Origin: Liolophura sinensis | Lineage: Eukaryota > Mollusca > Polyplacophora > Chitonida > Chitonidae | Assembly (NCBI RefSeq): GCF_032854445.1 | Contig: NC_088295.1 | Span: 32,601,385-32,665,384 of the forward strand | Length of the DNA stretch: 64,000 nucleotides | Direction: 5' to 3' | Shown: positions 1 through 12,600 of the stretch, in pieces | Layout: every line of letters starts with the position of its first letter | How positions within the stretch are numbered: the stretch's first letter is position 1 | Program-made: the position numbers and the translations under genes | The notes under the pieces: generated by a model | Told to the model about the DNA's origin: nothing | Databases searched by the model: none | Seen by the model: only the letters and a program-made list of their open reading frames with translations

Positions 1-348
1 AGATTAACACTGCAGGTCAGATATGAGCTTTGGCACCTACTGTACTACATGTACAGTACGAAGTATTTTGGTAGCTGATATATCAGTCCATTTCAAACAC
101 AATGCAATATGCCTCTTTAACATTAAAAAAACAAGTACTTTATCTCAAAACAAATTCTTTTACAAGGACAATTTATATTGTTGTACAGTATACTCAGCAT
201 CAGAATCGGTCTCATTACGATATGTTATTTCCATTGGTACATATAATTAACTCTCACACTATATTTAATTAGTGACATCATATGTTATATTTGGCAACAT
301 ACATCACACATGTTTTGCGAATCGCTCAGATAAATCATATGCCCTCAC

Positions 349-660
349 CTACAGTGTCAGGACTACTCTGGCCACTAAAAGCACTGAACTTGGACCCCGA
401 CCTGGTGGACACTTTGACACTGTACTGTACTCCTGGTGTCAAAGAGGGGGATAATCCAGTCACAGTGATTGTTTTCTCTGCTCTATTGTGAACCGTCTCT
501 GCAGTAAAACCTTTTATCCCTGATGACACGGGGGTTGATCCTTGTCCTGTATACAGCTGCACACGAAGCCCATCATACCTACCAGCTGACAGGGTAACTT
601 TCACCTCAACACTGTTGGTGGTGATGAACAGAATCTCAACACCTGAGGGAGCAGCTGGAG
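349..660 (-). CDS. Gene B FN3 exon 8 (gene-A-like type)
   Basis: A 312-bp phase 1-1 exon with GIKGFTAETVHNRAEKTITV. It resembles the gene A copy at 63701 far more than its own neighbours. The gene continues past base 1: donor GTAG|GTGAGG is followed by the usual intron unit. Confidence 0.9.
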
Positions 661-3600
661 CTGAAAGGACAACAGATTACGCTGCAATCAGGATCTTCAG
701 ATCTGCCAACATAAATAGTGTGTTGTCGTGATTTGTGGATGGTGCAGTGAATGATTCTATAGCTGTTATCTGTAGTGCTATTACATGTAGGTAGGCAACT
801 AAGTACTGGACTTAAACCTCACATGGCACACTTAGCATGTGCAAAGCAATAGTCTGATGATCTCTATATAAAATGCAAGCATTCTTGTCTGGCAGCAGTC
901 TATTACTTCCATGATGAGAAATGTGTCAGTGTAAAAAGTTTACAAGCCATCCTACATGCTGTCACAATTGTTATTCTTCTCTTCTTCTGGCTGACCATTC
1001 TTCTGATCTGCATGTTCATTACCATCAGCTCCTAGGAAAAACATATCTGTTCTTTCTTCTTGTTATCTGTTGAAATAACATAGCTCCGTTGTTCTCTACT
1101 ACTTTTCTGGTTGACAGTTCTCTTGCTACATAGAGTGTCAGACTAAATGGCAGCCAGTCGGCTCAAATTAAATGAGACTGTCTGCAGCAATTAAAACATA
1201 TCTGACTGGATTTAGCCATATAAAATGCTTTATGGACGCATGCTGATAAATTTGAAAAAGTGGCTGTGTTTTCTGAACTACACTGGGGTACTACTAGTAG
1301 TAATAAACCATGAAACAAAGCTATTTTTCATTTGTTTTCCATGAATTTCCAACAGTTTTATTTACACAGCCACTTCCATCAAAGTTTTCACTTCCATTTG
1401 ATATTCGTTAAAGCCTGAAATTAGTGGCCCTGCATGTACATGTATGTTGCTACACTTTTGTTTACAGGCAATGCTTTCACACGGGGATGTCTGTGTGACA
1501 TGTAGGCCACACACTTTACAATAACTATGCTTTATATTGGTGTGAAGGCTGCTTGATCAAAACTTAGAGCTACTCGTGTTCTACTCTCTCTAGAACTGTT
1601 CATGTGCCCAAACATGTTACAAATTCTGTCCCAGGAAGCATCAATCAGTGCATAATTGGGTTGTTTTCCCTCAGTCTGGAATATACATGCCCACTGTTCA
1701 GGGCACCCATCTTGGAATAATCAGGGGCAAATATATCCGTGCTCTGTGATTGCTCAATATTTGCACACTGAATGGCAAGTCAGCTTAGGGTGAGACAAAG
1801 GCTTAGATTTATTCAGTAAACATTTTTTCTTTTGCACAAAAACATCTGTTATTTTGTACTCACCATTTTGTCTGAAGTAAAATGTCTAAATCTGATCTCT
1901 TGTTTTAAAAATGTTTAAAAGTGGCTGAGGTGTACCTGATCACAAAATTATAATCAAAAACTCTCAATGTTTTTATAGTGTATGTGAGGTACATCATTTA
2001 CTTTTTTGTAAATTTCAAAGTTTCCAAGGTGTTCCTGAGGTACACCTTCTAAGAGTTGATTTTTTCTCACAGTTGCTGAGGTATATGTCAGGTACATTAT
2101 CTCATGTTCAAAAATTTCTTTCCCAAAAGTTTCTTTGGTAAACCATTCATTTTATTTTTAACCTTTCAAAGTCTCTAAGGTGTAATTGAGGTGCATTTTC
2201 TACGTGTTGATTTTTTTTTTCAACGTTCCGGAGGTACAAGTGAGGTACAGGCATATGGCTGGGGTATACTTGAGGTACAGTACACCTCAGATAATACAGA
2301 AGGGGTGTACACCCCATATACATCTCACACTAAGGAGTACATGAGGCGTATTCCCCACACATATCTCGTCTATACCTCACGCTGAGGTGTACACCTCATG
2401 TCTGTAAGGACTACACAGTCTGCATGGGCTACAAATTCATAACTGTTGGATGGAATATGGACATGTAGTCATAAACTATATACAGTAGTCTAGACATTAA
2501 CACGGAAGGTCAAATATGAGCTTTGGCACCTACTGTACTAAATGTACAGTACGAAGTATTTTGGTAGCTGATATATCAGTCCATTTCAAACACAATGCAA
2601 TGTGCCTCTTTAACATTAAAAAAACAAGTACTTTATCTCAAAACAAATTCTTTTACAAGGACTTTCACAGCACTGATAACCTTTCAACAAAATTCAAGTA
2701 GTTTCAAGGCTTCCAAAAACCAGTGGGAATCTTATAACTCAATGGGTCATGTTCGACTGTCTTCCAAACACTTCAGTTCTTATCTGCACCACATGACATG
2801 TTCAGACAGACTCATGATATAGTATTCAGAAAACCATTAAAATAAGAAGTATAAAGCACTCTACAATGTTACATGAAAATAGTGGATAAAACAAAACCAA
2901 ATATCACATCTATATCCTTGCAAAAAGATTTAAGATTAGATGCTTAGGAATTTCACTTTTATAAACGACAATTTATATTGTTGTACAGTATACTCAGCAT
3001 CAGAATCGGTCTCATTACGATATGTTATTTCCATTGGTACATATAATTAACTCTCACACTATATTTAATTAGTGACATCATATGTTATTTTTGGCAACAT
3101 ACATCACACATGTTTTGCGAATCGCTCAGATAAATCATATGCCCTCACCTACAGTGTCAGGACTACTCTGGCCACTAAAAGCACTGAACTTGGACCCCGA
3201 CCTGGTGGACACTTTGACACTGTACTGTACTCCTGGTGTCAGAGAGGGGGATAATCCAGTCACAGTGATGGTTTTCTCTGTTCCATTGTGAACCGTCTCT
3301 GCAGTAACACCTTTTATCCCTGATGACACGGGGGTTGATCCTTGTCCTGTATACAGCTGCACACGAAGCCCATCATACCTACCAGCTGACAGGGTAACTT
3401 TCACCTGAACACTAATGGTAGTGATGGACTGAATTTCAACGCCAGAGGGAGTAGCTGGAGCTGAAAGGACAACAGATTACGCTGCAATCAGGATCTTCAG
3501 ATCTGTCAACATAAATAGTGTGTTGACGTGATTTGTGGATGGTGCAGTGAATGATTCTATAGCTGTTATCTGTAGTGCTATTACATGTAGGTAGGCAACT

Positions 3601-6600
3601 AAGCACTGGATTTAAACCTCACATGGCACACTTAGCATGTGCAAAGCAATAGTCTGATGATCTCTATATAAAATGCAAGCATTCTTGTCTGGCAGCAGTC
3701 TATTACTTCCATGATGAGAAATGTGTCAGTGTAAAAAGTTTACAAGCCATCCTACATGCTGTCACAATTGTTATTCTTCTCTTCTTCTGGCTGACCATTC
3801 TTCTGATCTGCATGTTACAAATTCTGTCCCAGGAAGCATCAATCAGTGCATAATTGGGTTGTTTTCCCTCAGTCTGGAATATACATGCCCACTGTTCAGG
3901 GCACCCATCTTGGAATAATCAGGGGCAAATATATCTGTGCTCTGTGACTGCTCAATATTTGCACACTGAATGGCAAGTCAGCATAGGGTGAGACAAAGGC
4001 TTAGATTTATTCAGTAAACATTTTTTCTTTTGCACAAAAACATTTGTTATTTTGTACTCACCATTTTGTCTGAAGTAAAATGTCTAAATCTGATCTCTTG
4101 TTTTAAAAATGTTTAAAAGTGGCTGAGGTGTACCTGACCACAAAATTATAATCAAAAACTCTCAAAGTTTTTATAGTGTATGTGAGGTACATCATTTACT
4201 TTTTTGTAAATTTCAAAGTTTCCAAGGTGTTCCTGAGGTACACCTTCTAAGAGTTGATTTTTTCTCACAGTTGCTGAGGTGTATGTCAAGTACATTATCT
4301 CATGTTCAAAAATTTCTTTCCCAAAAGTTTCTTAGGTAAACCATTCATTTTTTTTTTAACCTTTCAAAGTCTCTAAGGTGTAATTGAGGTGCATTTTCTA
4401 CGTGTTGATTTTTTTTTTCAAAGTTCCGGAGGTACAAGTGAGGTATAGGCATATGGCTGGGCTATACTTGAGGTACAGTACACCTCAGATAATACAGAAG
4501 GGGTGTACACCCCATATACATCTCACACTAAGGAGTACATGAGGCGTATTCCCCACACATATCTCGTCTATACCTCACGCTGAGGTGTACACCTCATGTT
4601 TGTAAGGACTACACAGTCTGCATGGGCTACAAATTCATAACTGTTGGATGGAATATGGACATGTAGTCATAAACTATATACAGTAGTCTAGACATTAACA
4701 CGGAAGGTCAAATATGAGCTTTGGCACCTACTGTACTACATGTACAGTACGAAGTATTTTGGTAGCTGATATATCAGTCCATTTCAAACACAATGCAATG
4801 TGCCTCTTTAACATTAAAAAAACAAGTACTTTATCTCAAAACAAATTCTTTTACAAGGACTTTCACAGCACTGATAACCTTTCAACAAAATTCAAGTAGT
4901 TTCAAGGCTTCCAAAAACCAGTGGGAATCTTATAACTCAATGGGTCATGTTCGACTGTCTTCCAAACACTTCAGTTCTTATCTGCACCACATGACATGTT
5001 CAGACAGACTCATGATATAGTATTCAGAAAACCATTAAAATAAGAAGTATAAAGCACTCTACAATGTTACATGAAAATAGTGGATAAAACAAAACCAAAT
5101 ATCACATCTATATCCTTGCAAAAAGATTTAAGATTAGATGCTTAGGAATTTCACTTTTATAAACGACAATTTATATTGTTGTACAGTATACTCAGCATCA
5201 GAATCGGTCTCATTACGATATGTTATTTCCATTGGTACATATAATTAACTCTCACACTATATTTAATTAGTGACATCATATGTTATTTTTGGCAACATAC
5301 ATCACACATGTTTTGCGAATCGCTCAGATAAATCATATGCCCTCACCTACAGTGTCAGGACTACTCTGGCCACTAAAAGCACTGAACTTGGACCCCGACC
5401 TGGTGGACACTTTGACACTGTACTGTACTCCTGGTGTCAGAGAGGGGGATAATCCAGTCACAGTGATGGTTTTCTCTGTTCCATTGTGAACCGTCTCTGC
5501 AGTAACACCTTTTATCCCTGATGACACGGGGGTTGATCCTTGTCCTGTATACAGCTGCACACGAAGCCCATCATACCTACCAGCTGACAGGGTAACTTTC
5601 ACCTGAACACTAATGGTAGTGATGGACTGAATTTCAACGCCAGAGGGAGTAGCTGGAGCTGAAAGGACAACAGATTACGCTGCAATCAGGATCTTCAGAT
5701 CTGTCAACATAAATAGTGTGTTGACGTGATTTGTGGATGGTGCAGTGAATGATTCTATAGCTGTTATCTGTAGTGCTATTACATGTAGGTAGGCAACTAA
5801 GCACTGGATTTAAACCTCACATGGCACACTTAGCATGTGCAAAGCAATAGTCTGATGATCTCTATATAAAATGCAAGCATTCTTGTCTGGCAGCAGTCTA
5901 TTACTTCCATGATGAGAAATGTGTCAGTGTAAAAAGTTTACAAGCCATCCTACATGCTGTCACAATTGTTATTCTTCTCTTCTTCTGGCTGACCATTCTT
6001 CTGATCTGCATGTTACAAATTCTGTCCCAGGAAGCATCAATCAGTGCATAATTGGGTTGTTTTCCCTCAGTCTGGAATATACATGCCCACTGTTCAGGGC
6101 ACCCATCTTGGAATAATCAGGGGCAAATATATCTGTGCTCTGTGACTGCTCAATATTTGCACACTGAATGGCAAGTCAGCATAGGGTGAGACAAAGGCTT
6201 AGATTTATTCAGTAAACATTTTTTCTTTTGCACAAAAACATTTGTTATTTTGTACTCACCATTTTGTCTGAAGTAAAATGTCTAAATCTGATCTCTTGTT
6301 TTAAAAATGTTTAAAAGTGGCTGAGGTGTACCTGACCACAAAATTATAATCAAAAACTCTCAAAGTTTTTATAGTGTATGTGAGGTACATCATTTACTTT
6401 TTTGTAAATTTCAAAGTTTCCAAGGTGTTCCTGAGGTACACCTTCTAAGAGTTGATTTTTTCTCACAGTTGCTGAGGTGTATGTCAAGTACATTATCTCA
6501 TGTTCAAAAATTTCTTTCCCAAAAGTTTCTTAGGTAAACCATTCATTTTTTTTTTAACCTTTCAAAGTCTCTAAGGTGTAATTGAGGTGCATTTTCTACG

Positions 6601-9600
6601 TGTTGATTTTTTTTTTCAAAGTTCCGGAGGTACAAGTGAGGTATAGGCATATGGCTGGGCTATACTTGAGGTACAGTACACCTCAGATAATACAGAAGGG
6701 GTGTACACCCCATATACATCTCACACTAAGGAGTACATGAGGCGTATTCCCCACACATATCTCGTCTATACCTCACGCTGAGGTGTACACCTCATGTTTG
6801 TAAGGACTACACAGTCTGCATGGGCTACAAATTCATAACTGTTGGATGGAATATGGGCATGTAGTCATAAACTATATACAGTAGTCTAGGAGATTAACAC
6901 TGCAGGTCAAATATGAGCTTTGGCACGTACTGTACTACATGTCCAGTACGAAGTATTTTGGTAGCTGATATATCATTCCATTTCAAACACAATGCAATAT
7001 GCCTCTTTAACATTAAAAAAACAAGTACTTTATCTCAAAACAAATTCTTTTACAAGGACTTTCACAGCACTGATAACCTTTCAACAAAATTCAAGTAGTT
7101 TCAAGGCTTCCAAAAATCAGTGGGAATCTTATAACTCAATGGGTCATGTTCGACTGTCTTCCAAACACTTCAGTTCTTATCTGCACCACATGACATGTTC
7201 AGACAGAATCATGATATAGTATTCAGAAAACTATTAATATAAGAAGTATAAAGCACTCTACAATGTTACATGAAAATAGTGGATAAAACAAAACCAAATA
7301 TCACATCTATATCCTTGCAGATTAAGACTAATAAAGATTAGATACTTGGGAATTTCACTTTTATAAACGACAATTTATATTGTTGTACAGTATACTCAGC
7401 ATCAGAATCGGTCTCATTACGATATGTTATTTCCATATGTACATATAATTAACTCTCACACTATATTTAATTAGTGGCTTCACTTGTTATTTTTGGCAAC
7501 ATGCATCACACATGTTTTGCAAATCTCTCAGATGAACCATATACCCTCACCTACAGTTTCAGGACTACTCTGGCCACTAAAAACACTGAACTTGGACCCC
7601 GACCTGGTGGACACTTTGACACTGTACTGTACTCCTGGTGTCAGAGAGGGGGAAAAACCAGACACAGTGATGGTTTTCTGGTCTCCATTATTAACCGTCT
7701 CTGCAGTAACATTCTTTATCCATGATGACACGGGGGTTGATCCTTGTCCTCCATACAGCTGCACACGAAGCCCATCATACCTACCAGCTGACAGGGTAAC
7801 TTTTACCTCAACACTGTTGGTAGTGATGGACAGAATCTCAACACCTGAGGGAGCAGCTGGAGCTGAAAGGACAACAGATTACGCTGCTATCAGGATCTTC
7901 AGATCTGTCAACATAAATAGTGTGTTGTCGTGATTTGTGGATGGTGCAGTGAATGATTCTATAGCTGTTATCTGTAGTGCTATTACATGTAGGTAGGCAA
8001 CTAAGCACTGGATTTAAACCTCACATGGCACACTTAGCATGTGCAAAGCAATAGTCTGATGATCTCTATATAAAATGCAAGCATTCTTGTCTGGCAGCAG
8101 TCTATTACTTCCATGATGAGAAATGTGTCAGTGTAAAAAGTTTACAAGCCATCCTACATGCTGTCACAATTGTTATTCTTCTCTTCTTCTGGCTGACCAT
8201 TCTTCTGATCTGCATGTTACAAATTCTGTCCCAGGAAGCATCAATCAGTGCATAATTGGGTTGTTTTCCCTCAGTCTGGAATATACATGCCCACTGTTCA
8301 GGGCACCCATCTTGGAATAATCAGGGGCAAATATATCTGTGCTCTGTGACTGCTCAATATTTGCACACTGAATGGCAAGTCAGCATAGGGTGAGACAAAG
8401 GCTTAGATTTATTCAGTAAACATTTTTTCTTTTGCACAAAAACATTTGTTATTTTGTACTCACCATTTTGTCTGAAGTAAAATGTCTAAATCTGATCTCT
8501 TGTTTTAAAAATGTTTAAAAGTGGCTGAGGTGTACCTGACCACAAAATTATAATCAAAAACTCTCAAAGTTTTTATAGTGTATGTGAGGTACATCATTTA
8601 CTTTTTTGTAAATTTCAAAGTTTCCAAGGTGTTCCTGAGGTACACCTTCTAAGAGTTGATTTTTTCTCACAGTTGCTGAGGTGTATGTCAGGTACATTAT
8701 CTCATGTTCAAAAATTTCTTTCCCAAAAGTTTCTTAGGTAAACCATTCATTTTTTTTTTAACCTTTCAAAGTCTCTAAGGTGTACTTGAGGTGCATTTTC
8801 TACGTGTTGATTTTTTTTTTCAACGTTCCGGAGGTACAAGTGAGGTACAGGCATATGGCTGGGGTATACTTGAGGTACAGTACACCTCAGATAATACAGA
8901 AGGGGTGTACACCCCATATACATCTCACACTAAGGAGTACATGAGGCGTATTCCCCACACATATCTCGTCTATACCTCACGCTGAGGTGTACACCTCATG
9001 TCTGTAAGGACTACACAGTCTGCATGGGCTACAAATTCATAACTGTTGGATGGAATATGGACATGTAGTCATAAACTATATACAGTAGTCTAGACATTAA
9101 CACGGAAGGTCAAATATGAGCTTTGGCACCTACTGTACTAAATGTACAGTACGAAGTATTTTGGTAGCTGATATATCAGTCCATTTCAAACACAATGCAA
9201 TGTGCCTCTTTAACATTAAAAAAACAAGTACTTTATCTCAAAACAAATTCTTTTACAAGGACTTTCACAGCACTGATAACCTTTCAACAAAATTCAAGTA
9301 GTTTCAAGGCTTCCAAAAACCAGTGGGAATCTTATAACTCAATGGGTCATGTTCGACTGTCTTCCAAACACTTCAGTTCTTATCTGCACCACATGACATG
9401 TTCAGACAGACTCATGATATAGTATTCAGAAAACCATTAAAATAAGAAGTATAAAGCACTCTACAATGTTACATGAAAATAGTGGATAAAACAAAACCAA
9501 ATATCACATCTATATCCTTGCAAAAAGATTTAAGATTAGATGCTTAGGAATTTCACTTTTATAAACAACAATTTATATTGTTGTACAGTATACTCAGCAT

Positions 9601-12600
9601 CAGAATCGGTCTCATTACGATATGTTATTTCCATTGGTACATATAATTAACTCTCACACTATATTTAATTAGTGACATCATATGTTATTTTTGGCAACAT
9701 ACATCACACATGTTTTGCGAATCGCTCAGATAAATCATATGCCCTCACCTACAGTGTCAGGACTACTCTGGCCACTAAAAGCACTGAACTTGGACCCCGA
9801 CCTGGTGGACACTTTGACACTGTACTGTACTCCTGGTGTCAGAGAGGGGGATAATCCAGTCACAGTGATGGTTTTCTCTGTTCCATTGTGAACCGTCTCT
9901 GCAGTAACACCTTTTATCCCTGATGACACGGGGGTTGATCCTTGTCCTGTATACAGCTGCACACGAAGCCCATCATACCTACCAGCTGACAGGGTAACTT
10001 TCACCTGAACACTAATGGTAGTGATGGACTGAATTTCAACGCCAGAGGGAGTAGCTGGAGCTGAAAGGACAACAGATTACGCTGCAATCAGGATCTTCAG
10101 ATCTGTCAACATAAATAGTGTGTTGACGTGATTTGTGGATGGTGCAGTGAATGATTCTATAGCTGTTATCTGTAGTGCTATTACATGTAGGTAGGCAACT
10201 AAGCACTGGATTTAAACCTCACATGGCACACTTAGCATGTGCAAAGCAATAGTCTGATGATCTCTATATAAAATGCAAGCATTCTTGTCTGGCAGCAGTC
10301 TATTACTTCCATGATGAGAAATGTGTCAGTGTAAAAAGTTTACAAGCCATCCTACATGCTGTCACAATTGTTATTCTTCTCTTCTTCTGGCTGACCATTC
10401 TTCTGATCTGCATGTTACAAATTCTGTCCCAGGAAGCATCAATCAGTGCATAATTGGGTTGTTTTCCCTCAGTCTGGAATATACATGCCCACTGTTCAGG
10501 GCACCCATCTTGGAATAATCAGGGGCAAATATATCTGTGCTCTGTGACTGCTCAATATTTGCACACTGAATGGCAAGTCAGCATAGGGTGAGACAAAGGC
10601 TTAGATTTATTCAGTAAACATTTTTTCTTTTGCACAAAAACATTTGTTATTTTGTACTCACCATTTTGTCTGAAGTAAAATGTCTAAATCTGATCTCTTG
10701 TTTTAAAAATGTTTAAAAGTGGCTGAGGTGTACCTGACCACAAAATTATAATCAAAAACTCTCAAAGTTTTTATAGTGTATGTGAGGTACATCATTTACT
10801 TTTTTGTAAATTTCAAAGTTTCCAAGGTGTTCCTGAGGTACACCTTCTAAGAGTTGATTTTTTCTCACAGTTGCTGAGGTGTATGTCAAGTACATTATCT
10901 CATGTTCAAAAATTTCTTTCCCAAAAGTTTCTTAGGTAAACCATTCATTTTTTTTTTAACCTTTCAAAGTCTCTAAGGTGTAATTGAGGTGCATTTTCTA
11001 CGTGTTGATTTTTTTTTTCAAAGTTCCGGAGGTACAAGTGAGGTATAGGCATATGGCTGGGCTATACTTGAGGTACAGTACACCTCAGATAATACAGAAG
11101 GGGTGTACACCCCATATACATCTCACACTAAGGAGTACATGAGGCGTATTCCCCACACATATCTCGTCTATACCTCACGCTGAGGTGTACACCTCATGTT
11201 TGTAAGGACTACACAGTCTGCATGGGCTACAAATTCATAACTGTTGGATGGAATATGGACATGTAGTCATAAACTATATACAGTAGTCTAGACATTAACA
11301 CGGAAGGTCAAATATGAGCTTTGGCACCTACTGTACTACATGTACAGTACGAAGTATTTTGGTAGCTGATATATCAGTCCATTTCAAACACAATGCAATG
11401 TGCCTCTTTAACATTAAAAAAACAAGTACTTTATCTCAAAACAAATTCTTTTACAAGGACTTTCACAGCACTGATAACCTTTCAACAAAATTCAAGTAGT
11501 TTCAAGGCTTCCAAAAACCAGTGGGAATCTTATAACTCAATGGGTCATGTTCGACTGTCTTCCAAACACTTCAGTTCTTATCTGCACCACATGACATGTT
11601 CAGACAGACTCATGATATAGTATTCAGAAAACCATTAAAATAAGAAGTATAAAGCACTCTACAATGTTACATGAAAATAGTGGATAAAACAAAACCAAAT
11701 ATCACATCTATATCCTTGCAAAAAGATTTAAGATTAGATGCTTAGGAATTTCACTTTTATAAACGACAATTTATATTGTTGTACAGTATACTCAGCATCA
11801 GAATCGGTCTCATTACGATATGTTATTTCCATTGGTACATATAATTAACTCTCACACTATATTTAATTAGTGACATCATATGTTATTTTTGGCAACATAC
11901 ATCACACATGTTTTGCGAATCGCTCAGATAAATCATATGCCCTCACCTACAGTGTCAGGACTACTCTGGCCACTAAAAGCACTGAACTTGGACCCCGACC
12001 TGGTGGACACTTTGACACTGTACTGTACTCCTGGTGTCAGAGAGGGGGATAATCCAGTCACAGTGATGGTTTTCTCTGTTCCATTGTGAACCGTCTCTGC
12101 AGTAACACCTTTTATCCCTGATGACACGGGGGTTGATCCTTGTCCTGTATACAGCTGCACACGAAGCCCATCATACCTACCAGCTGACAGGGTAACTTTC
12201 ACCTGAACACTAATGGTAGTGATGGACTGAATTTCAACGCCAGAGGGAGTAGCTGGAGCTGAAAGGACAACAGATTACGCTGCAATCAGGATCTTCAGAT
12301 CTGTCAACATAAATAGTGTGTTGACGTGATTTGTGGATGGTGCAGTGAATGATTCTATAGCTGTTATCTGTAGTGCTATTACATGTAGGTAGGCAACTAA
12401 GCACTGGATTTAAACCTCACATGGCACACTTAGCATGTGCAAAGCAATAGTCTGATGATCTCTATATAAAATGCAAGCATTCTTGTCTGGCAGCAGTCTA
12501 TTACTTCCATGATGAGAAATGTGTCAGTGTAAAAAGTTTACAAGCCATCCTACATGCTGTCACAATTGTTATTCTTCTCTTCTTCTGGCTGACCATTCTT

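Larger units (their letters stand above)
2191..8790. repeat. Higher-order repeat block 1 (6600 bp, units A-A-B)
   Basis: This block of three FN3 units recurs at an offset of exactly 6600 (exons 3149/9749, 5347/11947, 7551/14151). By eye I found only one substitution inside it (g at 2967, a at 9567). Left of about 2190 the two copies differ at several positions, which places the border in the GAGGT minisatellite. Confidence 0.85.

Noticed and set aside
3721-3918. Recurring 65-codon plus-strand frame (MCQCKKFTSHPTCC...) in each unit
   Set aside because: It lies in the intron part of the repeat, is interrupted in long units by the 602-bp segment, and shows no domain; it recurs only because the unit does.
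7484-7933. 149-codon plus-strand frames in array units (also 14084-14533, 16288-16737, 61145-61594)
   Set aside because: They are antisense to the FN3 exons, and their conservation is explained by the minus-strand exon and the repeat.
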